Shown one piece after another: positions 24,605 to 33,651 of a stretch of DNA of 57,276 bases. The translations under genes were made by a program, and so were the position numbers. The stretch is taken from positions 1-57,276 of the forward strand of contig NZ_QUEP01000018.1 in NCBI RefSeq assembly GCF_003478035.1, given 5' to 3'. Origin of the DNA: Clostridium sp. OF03-18AA (lineage in GTDB: Bacteria; Bacillota; Clostridia; Lachnospirales; Lachnospiraceae). The notes beneath the pieces were generated by a model that did no database searches, was not told the DNA's origin, and saw nothing but the letters and a program-made list of their open reading frames with translations. Positions within the stretch are counted from its first letter, which is position 1; each line of letters begins with the position of its first letter.

Positions 24605-27088
24605 TTACTTCCCGATCACACTCGCCGCAAAATTCACCGACGCCATCGCATCCTTGCAATACGCATCCGCCCCGATCGCATCCGCATACTCCTGCGTCAG
24701 AACCGCACCTCCGACCATGACCTTCACCCAGGGCGCATCCTTCCTCAGCGCCTTGATCGTCTCCTCCATCGACGGAACCGTTGTCGTCATAAGAGCACTG
24801 AGTCCGACCACCGGCACGTGCTCCCTGATCGCCTCTTCCACGACCGTCTCCGGCGGAACATCTCTTCCAAGATCGATCACATCAAAACTATAATTTTCCA
24901 GAAGGACCTTCACGATATTCTTCCCAATATCATGGATATCCCCCTTCACCGTCGCCAGGATCACCTTTCCCTTCTTCTCCTGGACCTCTCCGCTCGCCTC
25001 CATGGACTCCTTCACGACAGCAAACGCCGCCTTCGCAGCCTCCGCACTCATCAGAAGCTGCGGAAGGAACACCGTTCCGGCCTCGAATCCCTTTCCGACC
25101 TCGTCGAGAGCCGGGATCATGTCCGTGTTGATGAGTTCGAGCGCATCCGTATCCTTCAGGGCAAGTCTCGCCGCATCAGACGCCGCCTGGGACATTCCCT
25201 TTATGATACTCTTCTTTAACGCAGAGCCCGTATCCGCTGCTCCTGCCCCGGATGCAGTTCCGGAACCTGCCGCACTTCCGGTGCCCGCAGTCCCGCTCAC
25301 GCCTGCCGCCTGGTTCACAGCCGCTGCCTTTAAGATCTCCTTCTGTCTCTTTTTCTCCGCTTCCTTCGGACCGTAGATCCCCACATATCCCGCACAGTTC
25401 TCATCCTGCGCCGTCAGCACCAGGAAACTGTCGTAAACCTGCATCATCGCTTCCAGATTCGGGTTCACGATCCCTGCAGAAAGCCCATTCTGCATTGCGA
25501 GAAGGAAAAATGACGCATTGATATTTTCGCGCATCGGAAGTCCGAATGACACGTTGGAAACGCCGAGAACCGTCTTTCCGCCCAGCTCGTCCCGGACTCT
25601 CCGCACAGTTTCCAGGGTTGTAAGCGCCCCGTTCTTATCGGAGCTAACCGCCATGCAGAGGCAGTCCACGAGAATGTCCTTCTTCGGGATCCCGTAGGAT
25701 GCCGCCGTCTCGTAGATCTTCTTCGCGACCGCAATTCTTCCGTCCGCAGTCTCCGGGATCCCGTCCTCATCGAGTGCCAGGGCAACGACAACACCGCCGT
25801 AATGCTTTACGAGCGGGAAGATCTGTTCCATGACCTCTTTCTTTCCGTTTACCGAGTTGATCAGCGGTTTTCCGTTATAGATCCTGAGCGCCCGCTCCAT
25901 CGCCACCGGATTGGAAGTATCGATCTGCAGCGGCAGGTCCAGGACACCCTGAAGTTCCTTCACGACATCCACCATCATCTGTGGTTCATCGATCCCCGGA
26001 AGTCCCACGTTGACGTCGAGAACATCGGCGCGGCTCTCCTGCTGGGCAACACCCATGGAGAGGATGTATGTCAGGTCCTTATCCTTTAATGCCTGCTTGA
26101 ATTTCGGCTTTCCGGTCGGATTGATCCGCTCTCCGATCAGGATCGGGCGGCCGCCGAACGTCACCGCATGGGAGTAGGAGGAGATCACGGTCCGTCCTTT
26201 ATCTGTGATCTCACAGACCGGGATCGCGTCGCAGACAAGTTTTGTCTTGTGAATGTGCTCCGGCGTCGTTCCGCAGCAGCCTCCGAGGACCGTCGCCCCG
26301 TTCCGTGCCATCTCCTTCATCGCCTCGGCAAACTCGTCCGCATTGATATCGTAGACAGTCTTTCCGCCCTCACTTCTCGGGAGTCCTGCGTTCGGGTTTA
26401 CAAGGATCGGTGTGGAGGAAACACGTACCATATCTTTTAAAAACGGAAGAAGCTGGATCGGTCCAAGTCCGCAGTTTAATCCGATCACATCGGCGCCGAG
26501 GCCTTCCAAAAGCGCCGTCACGGACTCCACATTTCCTCCGGTCAGCATTTTTCCCTTTTCATCGAGGGTGATCGTCGCAAAGACCGGGAGATTGCTGTTT
26601 TCTTTTGCTGCCAGGACTGCCGCCTTTAACTCGTAGCCGTCTCCCATCGTCTCGATGATCACAAGGTCGGCTCCCGCCTCTTTTCCGGCGATGACCACCT
26701 CTTTATACGCCTCATAGGCATCCTCAAACTCGAGATCACCGTACGGCTTTAAGAGCTTTCCGGTCGGTCCCATGTCGAGCGCCGCGTATCCGTGTCCGCA
26801 GGCTTTGATCGCGCGCTTCGCATTTCCCACCGCTGCCGCAACGATCTCCTGCACCGAATATCCGTCCTCGGCCTTGAATTTAAAATGGTTCGCACCGAAG
26901 GTATTGGTCGTCACCACATCAGAGCCTGCTTCCAGGTATTCCCTGTGGATCTCCTCGATGATCTCCGGTTTGGAAAGATTCCATGTCTCCGGAAGTTCCC
27001 CGGGCTGCAGTCCTCTCGCCTGCAGAAGACTTCCCATTCCTCCGTCAAAATAAATTCGTCTCTCTTTCATCAGTTCCAGAATATTCAT
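24605..27088 (-). CDS. metH: Cobalamin-dependent methionine synthase lacking the reactivation domain
   Basis: 827 residues; transfers a methyl group from methyltetrahydrofolate through B12 to homocysteine. Homocysteine domain (res ~1-290) with zinc ligands in GLNCGLGP and GGCCGTTPEH; pterin domain (~310-570) with GERINPTGKPKFKQAL and QIDTSNPVAMERAL; B12-binding domain with the cap helices (~625-700) and DIHDIGKN (res 717-724), where the His is the lower cobalt ligand. The C-terminal AdoMet reactivation domain of E. coli MetH (1227 residues) is absent and is encoded by the next gene upstream. Residues ~588-623 are a low-complexity Gly/Ala/Ser/Thr linker. RBS GGAGAG before ATG 27088. Confidence 0.95.
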   Translation of the reverse strand: MNILELMKERRIYFDGGMGSLLQARGLQPGELPETWNLSKPEIIEEIHREYLEAGSDVVTTNTFGANHFKFKAEDGYSVQEIVAAAVGNAKRAIKACGHGYAALDMGPTGKLLKPYGDLEFEDAYEAYKEVVIAGKEAGADLVIIETMGDGYELKAAVLAAKENSNLPVFATITLDEKGKMLTGGNVESVTALLEGLGADVIGLNCGLGPIQLLPFLKDMVRVSSTPILVNPNAGLPRSEGGKTVYDINADEFAEAMKEMARNGATVLGGCCGTTPEHIHKTKLVCDAIPVCEITDKGRTVISSYSHAVTFGGRPILIGERINPTGKPKFKQALKDKDLTYILSMGVAQQESRADVLDVNVGLPGIDEPQMMVDVVKELQGVLDLPLQIDTSNPVAMERALRIYNGKPLINSVNGKKEVMEQIFPLVKHYGGVVVALALDEDGIPETADGRIAVAKKIYETAASYGIPKKDILVDCLCMAVSSDKNGALTTLETVRRVRDELGGKTVLGVSNVSFGLPMRENINASFFLLAMQNGLSAGIVNPNLEAMMQVYDSFLVLTAQDENCAGYVGIYGPKEAEKKRQKEILKAAAVNQAAGVSGTAGTGSAAGSGTASGAGAADTGSALKKSIIKGMSQAASDAARLALKDTDALELINTDMIPALDEVGKGFEAGTVFLPQLLMSAEAAKAAFAVVKESMEASGEVQEKKGKVILATVKGDIHDIGKNIVKVLLENYSFDVIDLGRDVPPETVVEEAIREHVPVVGLSALMTTTVPSMEETIKALRKDAPWVKVMVGGAVLTQEYADAIGADAYCKDAMASVNFAASVIGK

Positions 27089-27166
27089 GGTTCTCTCCTA
27101 TCGTCCCTGATCCGGATCCTGACCGGATCAGCTCGTAATTTTCCATCATTTTTTATTTTCTGTATC

Positions 27167-27817
27167 TCAGTCCTGACATCTCCGGAACGCGCAGTCCTTT
27201 TTCCCGCACGCTTCACATCCTTCGATCGTACATGCTGCCGGTGTCCTGCTCACACCGATCACCGCCGTCACCGATTTTGACGGCATCATAAGATATCCCT
27301 CTGTCAGAGTGATCCCGATCCTTTTTCCCGCCTCCAGGCCGTCAAGGATCTCTTTTTGCGCCGACAGCGGAAAATCTCCGTATCCCGGCGAAAATCTCGG
27401 TCTGAGATAGAGGCCTTTTTCCAGATATTCCTTTTTCCAACCGGCATTCAGCTCATTGCAGTAAGCTTCCACCATCGCAGCGGCGGCAGCCTGCATGACC
27501 ACCGCTTTTGCCACGGAAAGTTTCCCGTACCTGGCCAGAAGTCTGTCCACCTGTGCACCGACAGTGACCGCCATCACCAGCACGGAATCACAGCCAGCCA
27601 GGTTCTTTCTTAAATTTTCACTCTTCACCCGAAAACATCCGCCATTGATCGTCCCATCATCTTCCATGATCAGCGGATACTCCCGGATCAGATGTCTGAA
27701 ATCTGCCGCACTCTCTGCTTCCCGGATACATTCCTCTAAAAGCCGCTCCGTCTCCGGATCCGGTTCATGTTTTCCAAGCCCCAGATAGCGGAGCGCTTCT
27801 TTTCTGTCTGTCTGCAT
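27167..27817 (-). CDS. Methionine synthase reactivation-domain protein
   Basis: 216 residues, matching the AdoMet-binding reactivation domain of MetH as a free-standing protein. The signature YLRPRFSPGYGDFPLSAQ is the AdoMet-binding motif of the family in Clostridia, and the C-terminus ends with a Cys cluster (CTIEGCEACGKKDCAFRRC) that could bind a metal. With reductant it remethylates inactive cob(II)alamin on the adjacent MetH. It is the first gene of the two-gene operon, 78 nt before metH. The upstream region holds two copies of a candidate LysR site. Confidence 0.9.
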   Translation of the reverse strand: MQTDRKEALRYLGLGKHEPDPETERLLEECIREAESAADFRHLIREYPLIMEDDGTINGGCFRVKSENLRKNLAGCDSVLVMAVTVGAQVDRLLARYGKLSVAKAVVMQAAAAAMVEAYCNELNAGWKKEYLEKGLYLRPRFSPGYGDFPLSAQKEILDGLEAGKRIGITLTEGYLMMPSKSVTAVIGVSRTPAACTIEGCEACGKKDCAFRRCQD

Positions 27818-28102
27818 TTTCTGATCGGTTCCTTCACTGTTTTTTCATATTTCCTGGATCTTCTCTGCACTGTTTCCGAGGATCTTTTCCGGTTTTGAAT
27901 GAGTTTCTTCCTTATTATAATAGACCATATAACCGGCAGTTAAGTCACTTATAACTACAGGTTAATCTATTGCTTCCGTTATAATCTGCCTTTTATCCGT
28001 TCTTTTTCGGATGCTTATCAGCATACCACCTGGTATCTGCCCTCGTCCAATATATTCGCTATGTGCCTGGCTATAGGTTTTTCCTATTGCTATTTTGATC
28101 CG
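27818..28102 (-). promoter_or_regulatory. Promoter region of the metH operon with paired candidate LysR sites
   Basis: A minus-strand -10 TATAAT lies at about 27914-27919 with weak -35 options. Two related motifs lie upstream: CTACAGGTTAATCTATTGC (27955-27973) and CTATAGGTTTTTCCTATTGC (28071-28090), 116 bp apart in the same orientation; the second is an ATAGG-N5-CCTAT palindrome typical of LysR targets. A separate ATACCA-CC-TGGTAT palindrome is at 28023-28036. No cobalamin or SAM riboswitch was recognised. Confidence 0.6.
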
Positions 28103-29005
28103 TCACATTCCCTCAAATTTCCGGATCTCCTCCAGATATTTCTGTCCCAACGGGCTTAGCGCGATTCCTTTTCTCTTCAGATATCCGATCGTCATGACCT
28201 CATCCGACTTTAACTTGACGGCAAGGTAATCCGATCCGTTCAGATTGTCGCAGAGGATCCCGGAACAGAGCGTATATCCGTTTAAGCCCACCATCAGGTT
28301 TAACAGGGTCGCACGGTCATTTGCACGGATCAGCCGTTTATAGCTGTAGGTGCTGAGGACTTCCTCGGCAAAATAGAAGGAATTATAATTTCCCTGTTCA
28401 AAGGAGAGACACGGATATTCCTGAAGTTCCTCGATCGTGATCTCGTCCTGACCGGCCAGCGGATGACCTTTCCAGAGATAGACATAGATCCCGCAGTCCA
28501 TCAGCGGACAGAATTCCAGATCTGACTCATCAAACAGCTTCGTGAGGACTTTCCGGTTAAAGTCGTTTAAATAAAGAATACCGATCTCACTGCGGAATGT
28601 CTTCACATCCTCGATGACCTCGTAAGTCTTTTCCTCCCGCACCGCAAATTCGTATTCATCCATGCCGAACTGCTTGACCATCTCAATGAACGCATTCACC
28701 GCGAACGTATAATGCTGCATGGAAACGCCGAATTTTTTCTTCACGTTCTTCTTTTCGATATAGCGGGACTCCATCAGCTTATACTGTTCCGTGACCTGCC
28801 TGGCATAGCCCAGGAACTCCTGTCCTTCCGGGGTCAGGACAACGCCGCGGTTGCTTCTCTTAAAAAGCTCCGTTCCGATCTCATGTTCCAGCTCCTTTAA
28901 CGCCAGTGAGAGACTCGGCTGGGAAATAAACAGGAGCTTCGCCGCTTCGTTCATGGAACCGGTGTCTGCGATCGTGATCACATATTTTAACTGCGTAAGC
29001 GTCAT
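28103..29005 (-). CDS. LysR-family transcriptional regulator
   Basis: 300 residues. N-terminal winged helix with the standard LysR pattern (MTLTQLKYVITIADTGSMNEAAKLLFISQPSLSLALKELEHEIGTELFKRSNRGVVLTPEG), then a coiled linker and a substrate-binding-like effector domain. RBS GAAAGGAGAG precedes ATG 29005. It is transcribed toward the metH operon, 285 nt upstream of it, and the space between holds two copies of a LysR-like site, so regulation of methionine synthesis is a reasonable inference; the effector is unknown. Its own promoter is clear (TTGACA-N17-TAAAAT). Confidence 0.9.
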   Translation of the reverse strand: MTLTQLKYVITIADTGSMNEAAKLLFISQPSLSLALKELEHEIGTELFKRSNRGVVLTPEGQEFLGYARQVTEQYKLMESRYIEKKNVKKKFGVSMQHYTFAVNAFIEMVKQFGMDEYEFAVREEKTYEVIEDVKTFRSEIGILYLNDFNRKVLTKLFDESDLEFCPLMDCGIYVYLWKGHPLAGQDEITIEELQEYPCLSFEQGNYNSFYFAEEVLSTYSYKRLIRANDRATLLNLMVGLNGYTLCSGILCDNLNGSDYLAVKLKSDEVMTIGYLKRKGIALSPLGQKYLEEIRKFEGM

Positions 29006-29064
29006 AATACTCTCCTTTCCGGCCGGTTCGGATGGCCAGGATCTTCGTTCGCCCAGTTACTCAG

Positions 29065-29093
29065 ATTTTACCGATTCCCGCGCATTTTGTCAA
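29065..29093 (-). promoter_or_regulatory. Promoter of the LysR gene
   Basis: Minus strand: -35 TTGACA (29093-29088), 17-nt spacer, -10 TAAAAT (29070-29065). Confidence 0.8.
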
Positions 29094-29321
29094 TCACAGA
29101 GACACATCGTCTGACACGTCCGCTATTTTTTACGGACAGAATATTTCCAAACGGAAGCTGCGGATTCTGCCGCTTTGAAATGCGGAATACCGGCTTCTTT
29201 CCGTCCAGTAAAACAAGCCTTGTTTTATTCCGCAACTCAGAATAAATCCAGCGTTTTTCTCCCCAAAATGCTATAAACCCGTAAAAAATACGTGTTTTTC
29301 CCCGTTAAAATTTTAATTAGC

Positions 29322-29350
29322 TTGACATTCTGAAGTAAACTCCCTATAAT
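29322..29350 (+). promoter_or_regulatory. Promoter of livK operon
   Basis: Perfect consensus: -35 TTGACA (29322-29327), 17-nt spacer, -10 TATAAT (29345-29350), about 80 nt before the start codon. Confidence 0.88.
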
Positions 29351-29435
29351 TCAAAATAATCTTTAACCGTTCCACTTCAAATTGACAAAGCAGTGAATGG
29401 TTATCATGATAACAAGTTCCAGAGGAGGAAACATT

Positions 29436-30647
29436 ATGAAAAAAAGATTTTTAAGCCTTGGCCTTGCAATGGCAATGGCAGCATCTTTAACAGCATGTGG
29501 AAGCTCTTCTTCCACAACAGAAACAACAGCTGCAGCAGCTGACGCGACAACAGCCGCTGCCGGAGAGAGCACAGCAACTTCCGGTGAAGTATTCAAGATC
29601 GGTGGTATCGGCCCGGTTACAGGTGCAGCTGCCGTATACGGTCTCGCAGTTAAGAACGGCGCACAGATCGCAGTTGATGAGATCAATGCTGACGGCGGCA
29701 TCAACGGCTACCAGATCGATTTCCAGTTCCAGGATGATGAGCATGACGCAGAAAAATCCGTCAACGCTTACAACACCTTAAAAGACTGGGGCATGCAGAT
29801 GCTCATGGGTACTGTAACATCCGCTCCGTGCGTAGCAGTCGCTGACAAGACAATGGCTGACAATATGTTCCAGATCACACCGTCCGGTTCTTCCGTTGAG
29901 TGTGCACAGAACCCGAACGTATTCCGCGTATGCTTCTCTGACCCGGATCAGGGTGCTGCATCCGCAACCTACATTGCTGAGAACAAGCTTGCTGATAAGA
30001 TCGCAGTGATCTACGACAGCTCCGATGTATATTCCAGCGGTATCTACGAGAGGTTCGCTTCCGAGGCTGCAAACCATGGTCTTGATATCGTTGCTGCTGA
30101 GGCATTCACAGCTGATTCCAACAAGGACTTCTCCACACAGCTTCAGAAAGCAAAGGATGCAGGCGCTGACCTTGTATTCCTTCCGATCTACTACACAGAG
30201 GCATCCCTGATCCTCAACCAGGCAAACACTATGGGTTACGCTCCGAAATTCTTCGGATGTGACGGTATGGACGGTATCCTTCAGGTTGACAACTTCGATA
30301 CAAAGCTTGCTGAGGGCTTAATGCTCTTAACACCGTTCGCAGCAGATGCTGACGACGAGCTCACACAGAAGTTCGTAACTGCTTACAAAGAGAAATACGG
30401 CGAGACACCGATCCAGTTCGCTGCTGATGCATACGATGCGATCTATGCGATCAAAGCTGCTGCTGAGGAAGCTGGCATCACACCGGAGACTTCTGTAAGC
30501 GATACATGCGACAAGATGAAAGAAGCAATGTTAAAGGTCACTGTAAACGGTCTTACAGGTGAGAACATGACATGGACAGAAGACGGCGAGCCGCACAAGG
30601 CACCGAAGGCTGTCAAGGTTGTAGACGGCGCTTACCAGGCGATGTAA
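29436..30647 (+). CDS. livK: Branched-chain amino-acid ABC transporter substrate-binding lipoprotein
   Basis: 403 residues. ATG 29436 is preceded by AGAGGAGG; an in-frame start at 29397 overlaps the site. The signal peptide ends with lipobox LTAC, lipidated Cys at residue 21, then a Ser/Thr/Ala tether. The mature part is a type I periplasmic-binding fold: KIGGIGPVTGAAAVYGLAVKNGAQIAVDEINADGGINGYQIDF, DDEHDAEKSVNAYNTL and QFAADAYDAIYAIKAA, typical of LivJ/LivK. It captures Leu/Ile/Val or a similar amino acid. It heads a complete livKHMGF operon. The codon use suggests high expression (strong bias to GCA/GCT and AAC), with its own consensus promoter and a terminator right after it. Confidence 0.93.
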   Translation: MKKRFLSLGLAMAMAASLTACGSSSSTTETTAAAADATTAAAGESTATSGEVFKIGGIGPVTGAAAVYGLAVKNGAQIAVDEINADGGINGYQIDFQFQDDEHDAEKSVNAYNTLKDWGMQMLMGTVTSAPCVAVADKTMADNMFQITPSGSSVECAQNPNVFRVCFSDPDQGAASATYIAENKLADKIAVIYDSSDVYSSGIYERFASEAANHGLDIVAAEAFTADSNKDFSTQLQKAKDAGADLVFLPIYYTEASLILNQANTMGYAPKFFGCDGMDGILQVDNFDTKLAEGLMLLTPFAADADDELTQKFVTAYKEKYGETPIQFAADAYDAIYAIKAAAEEAGITPETSVSDTCDKMKEAMLKVTVNGLTGENMTWTEDGEPHKAPKAVKVVDGAYQAM

Positions 30648-30707
30648 TCAGACATGAAAGAATGACGTTACCGGACACATCATGTGAACCGTAACAATGA
30701 CAGAATT

Positions 30708-30740
30708 AAGAGGATTGTCGCTTCGGCAATCCTCTTGTTT
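30708..30740 (+). terminator. Intercistronic terminator/attenuator between livK and livH
   Basis: 10-bp stem AAGAGGATTG/CAATCCTCTT (30708-30717, 30727-30736) followed by GTTTCTTT. It likely lowers expression of the transporter core relative to the binding protein. Confidence 0.8.
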
Positions 30741-30902
30741 CTTTCAGGGTCTTATGGTATTATGAACATAAAATTTGCTGTCGGGGGCAAAAATCCGTCA
30801 GCAGGATCCCGCCCGCAACTGTCCATCCGGTCTGTACGTTCCTATTATAGACCGCAAGAACCGGCGAAAACCCGCCGGAAAAGATACCGAGGTGTAAAAG
30901 TT

Positions 30903-31787
30903 ATGATGGGTTTTATCAACTATTTAATCAATGGAATCAGCCTTGGCAGTGTCTACGCGATCATCGCACTCGGATACACCATGGTCTACGGAATTGCCAA
31001 AATGCTGAACTTCGCCCATGGAGATATCATCATGGTCGGAAGCTATACCGTATTTATCACAACGCGCTACCTGGGAATGCCGACTTTCTTAAGCGTGCTC
31101 CTGGCCGTTGTCGTGTGCACGCTCCTCGGTATCGTCATCGAGCGCGTTGCCTACAAACCACTGCGTGACGCCTCCCCGCTGTCCGTCCTGATCACGGCGA
31201 TCGGTGTCAGCTACTTATTACAGAACGTCGCTCTCCTCTTATTCGGAGCCGACACAAAGTCCTTTACATCCGTTGTGACATTCCCGGCGATCAAGCTCGC
31301 AGACGGAGCCATCACGATCACCGGAGAGACGACCGTTACGATCCTCTCCTGTATCGTCATCATGATCGGACTTACCGCATTTATCAACAAGACAAAAGCA
31401 GGTCAGGCAATGCTCGCTGTCTCTGAGGACCGCGGCGCTGCAACCTTAATGGGTGTAAACGTAAACGGTACGATCGCCTTAACATTCGCGATCGGTTCTG
31501 CTCTCGCTGCGATCGCAGGCGTGCTGCTCTGCTCCGCTTACCCGTCCCTGACCCCGTACACAGGATCCATGCCTGGTATCAAGGCTTTCGTAGCCGCAGT
31601 TTTCGGCGGGATCGGTTCCATCCCGGGCGCCCTGATCGGCGGAGTCCTGCTCGGAATTATTGAGATCCTGTCAAAAGCGTATATCTCTTCCCAGCTTTCC
31701 GATGCGATCGTGTTCTCCGTACTGATCATCGTCCTTTTAGTACGTCCGACCGGTATCCTGGGCAAGAAACTGAACGAGAAAGTGTAG
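30903..31787 (+). CDS. livH: Branched-chain amino-acid ABC transporter permease LivH
   Basis: 294 residues, about 8 membrane segments. Family features: INYLINGISLGSVYAIIALGYTMVYGIAKMLNFAHGDIIMVGSY at the N-terminus, RPLRDAS-like YKPLRDASPLSVLITAIGVSYLLQN, and FGGIGSIPGALIGGVLLGIIEI, the ATPase-contact loop. ATG 30903 (or 30906) follows GAGGTG; the open frame further upstream to 30684 has a Pro/Arg-rich sequence and contains the terminator hairpin, so it was rejected as coding. First permease of the operon; livM follows 9 nt downstream. Confidence 0.92.
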   Translation: MMGFINYLINGISLGSVYAIIALGYTMVYGIAKMLNFAHGDIIMVGSYTVFITTRYLGMPTFLSVLLAVVVCTLLGIVIERVAYKPLRDASPLSVLITAIGVSYLLQNVALLLFGADTKSFTSVVTFPAIKLADGAITITGETTVTILSCIVIMIGLTAFINKTKAGQAMLAVSEDRGAATLMGVNVNGTIALTFAIGSALAAIAGVLLCSAYPSLTPYTGSMPGIKAFVAAVFGGIGSIPGALIGGVLLGIIEILSKAYISSQLSDAIVFSVLIIVLLVRPTGILGKKLNEKV

Positions 31788-31796
31788 GTGATCGAC

Positions 31797-32870
31797 ATGA
31801 AAAGTACAGCAAAAAAGAAAACATTCGTCAACAATATGATCACCCTCGGAATGGTGGCCGCTGCCTGGCTCATCATGGAGATCCTCATGAACACCGGACA
31901 TGTATCCAGCCTTTTAAAGGGACTTCTCGTCCCGTTCTGTATCTATGTGATCATGGCAGTATCCTTAAACCTTACCGTCGGAATCCTCGGTGAATTAAGC
32001 CTTGGACATGCGGGATTCATGTGCGTCGGTGCATTCGCCGGTGCCCTCTTCTCCAAATGCATGAAGGGAACCTTAAATCCGACTGTAAGCCTTGTAATCG
32101 CGATTTTTATCGGCGCTGCCGCTGCAGCTGTATGCGGTATCCTGATCGGTATCCCGGTTTTACGTCTGCGCGGTGACTATCTCGCGATCGTTACCCTGGC
32201 ATTCGGTGAGATCATCAAGAACCTCATCAACGCCATATTCCTTGGACGGGACGCAGATGGTTTCCACATTTCCTTTAAGGACTCCATGTCCCTCGGCTTA
32301 AAAGACGGCGGTGAAGTCCTCATCAAGGGACCGCAGGGAATCACCGGAACTCCGCAGGCCGCAACCTTTACGATCGGTATCATCCTGGTCCTGATCACTC
32401 TCGTGATCGTCATGAACCTTGTAAATTCCAGAACGGGCCGCGCGATCATGTCCATCCGTGACAACCGCATCGCTGCTGAGTCCATCGGAATCAACATCAC
32501 GAAATATAAGCTGCTCGCATTCAGCATCTCCGCAGCTTTAGCAGGTGTTGCCGGCGTTCTCTACGCCCACAACCTGACCACACTGACTGCTCTCCCAAAG
32601 AACTTCGGCTACAACATGTCCATCATGATCCTTGTATACGTCGTTCTCGGCGGAATCGGAAGCATCCGCGGATCGGTGATCTCCACCGTCATCCTCTATC
32701 TGCTCCCGGAGCTTTTAAGAGGCTTAAACAACTACCGTATGCTGATCTACGCGATCGTCCTGATCCTTGCGATGCTCTTCAACTCTGCACCGCAGTTCAT
32801 CACGCTCCGCAAACGGATTTTCGGCGGATTTGCATCACATACCACACATTCCGGAAAGGGGGAAGCTTAA
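31797..32870 (+). CDS. livM: Branched-chain amino-acid ABC transporter permease LivM
   Basis: 357 residues, about 9 membrane segments. Conserved blocks: SLNLTVGILGELSLGHAGFMCVGAFAGAL, RLRGDYLAIVTLAFGEIIKNL, GRAIMSIRDNRIAAESIGINITKYKLLAFSISAALAGVAGVLYA and VYVVLGGIGSIRGSVISTVIL. ATG 31797 follows AGGTG; a GTG at 31788 directly after the livH stop is an alternative. It pairs with LivH to form the channel. There is a 1-nt gap to livG. Confidence 0.92.
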   Translation: MKSTAKKKTFVNNMITLGMVAAAWLIMEILMNTGHVSSLLKGLLVPFCIYVIMAVSLNLTVGILGELSLGHAGFMCVGAFAGALFSKCMKGTLNPTVSLVIAIFIGAAAAAVCGILIGIPVLRLRGDYLAIVTLAFGEIIKNLINAIFLGRDADGFHISFKDSMSLGLKDGGEVLIKGPQGITGTPQAATFTIGIILVLITLVIVMNLVNSRTGRAIMSIRDNRIAAESIGINITKYKLLAFSISAALAGVAGVLYAHNLTTLTALPKNFGYNMSIMILVYVVLGGIGSIRGSVISTVILYLLPELLRGLNNYRMLIYAIVLILAMLFNSAPQFITLRKRIFGGFASHTTHSGKGEA

Positions 32871-32871
32871 A

Positions 32872-33636
32872 ATGTCAGACATGTTAAGTGTAAAGGGACT
32901 GAGCATCTCCTTCGGCGGCTTAAAGGCTGTCAACAATTTTGCGATCAATATCGAAAAGGGCCAGCTCTACGGCCTCATCGGACCGAACGGTGCCGGCAAG
33001 ACCACGATCTTCAACCTTCTGACCGGTGTTTATAAGCCGGATACGGGAACGATCCTCTTAGACGGTCAGAACCTTACCGGAAAGTCCACGACCGACATCA
33101 ACAAGGCCGGAATTGCCCGTACTTTCCAGAACATCCGTCTCTTCAAGGACCTCTCCGTTCTTGACAATGTAAAGGCAGGACTTCACAATCACCACCCCTA
33201 CTCCACGATCGAGGGAATTCTCCGTCTCCCGCGCTATTATAAGGTCGAAAAAGAGATGGATGAGGAAGCCATGGAGCTCTTAAAGGTGTTCGGACTCGAC
33301 AATGAGTGTGATTTCAAGGCATCCAACCTTCCTTACGGTAAGCAGAGAAAGCTTGAGATCGCCCGCGCGCTCGCAACAGAGCCGAAGCTTCTTCTTCTCG
33401 ATGAGCCGGCGGCCGGCATGAACCCGAACGAGACCGCGGAGCTGATGGAGACGATCCGCTTCGTCCGCGACCATTTCGGAATGACCATTCTCCTGATCGA
33501 ACACGATATGAAACTCGTCAGCGGCATCTGTGAGCGCCTCACCGTGTTAAACTTCGGTCAGGTTCTCTGCACAGGTCCTACGCAGGAAGTTTTGAGCAAT
33601 CCGGATGTTATCAAGGCATATCTCGGTGATGAATAG
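32872..33636 (+). CDS. livG: Branched-chain amino-acid ABC transporter ATPase LivG
   Basis: 254 residues, single ABC domain. Walker A GPNGAGKTTIFNLLTG (res ~38), Q-loop RTFQNIRLF, signature LPYGKQRKLEIARAL (the LSxG variant LPYGxQR typical of LivG), Walker B LLLLDEPAAGMNPNE and switch His in LLIEHDMKLV. ATG 32872 follows AAAGGGGGAA. Powers import together with LivF. Confidence 0.94.
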   Translation: MSDMLSVKGLSISFGGLKAVNNFAINIEKGQLYGLIGPNGAGKTTIFNLLTGVYKPDTGTILLDGQNLTGKSTTDINKAGIARTFQNIRLFKDLSVLDNVKAGLHNHHPYSTIEGILRLPRYYKVEKEMDEEAMELLKVFGLDNECDFKASNLPYGKQRKLEIARALATEPKLLLLDEPAAGMNPNETAELMETIRFVRDHFGMTILLIEHDMKLVSGICERLTVLNFGQVLCTGPTQEVLSNPDVIKAYLGDE

Positions 33637-33651
33637 GAGGAGAAACAGATT

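Larger units (their letters stand above)
29006..29435. promoter_or_regulatory. Divergent intergenic region between lysR gene and livK
   Basis: 430 bp with no gene. Besides the two promoters listed, it holds a degenerate family A-like hairpin (about 29155-29196) and a TAAAACAAG-C-CTTGTTTTA palindrome (29209-29227) between them, which is a candidate operator. Confidence 0.5.

Noticed and set aside
27818..28102. Cobalamin or SAM riboswitch before the metH operon
   Set aside because: No B12-box or conserved riboswitch core could be recognised on the minus strand; the region looks like a protein-regulated promoter.
29155..29196. Third copy of palindromic repeat family A
   Set aside because: Only scattered similarity (GCGGATT, TGCCG, AATGCG, CGGC) to the exact copies; could be chance, so noted only as degenerate.
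30684..30902. N-terminal extension of LivH
   Set aside because: It contains the livK terminator hairpin, is Pro/Arg-rich, and the good RBS and conserved N-terminus are at 30903.
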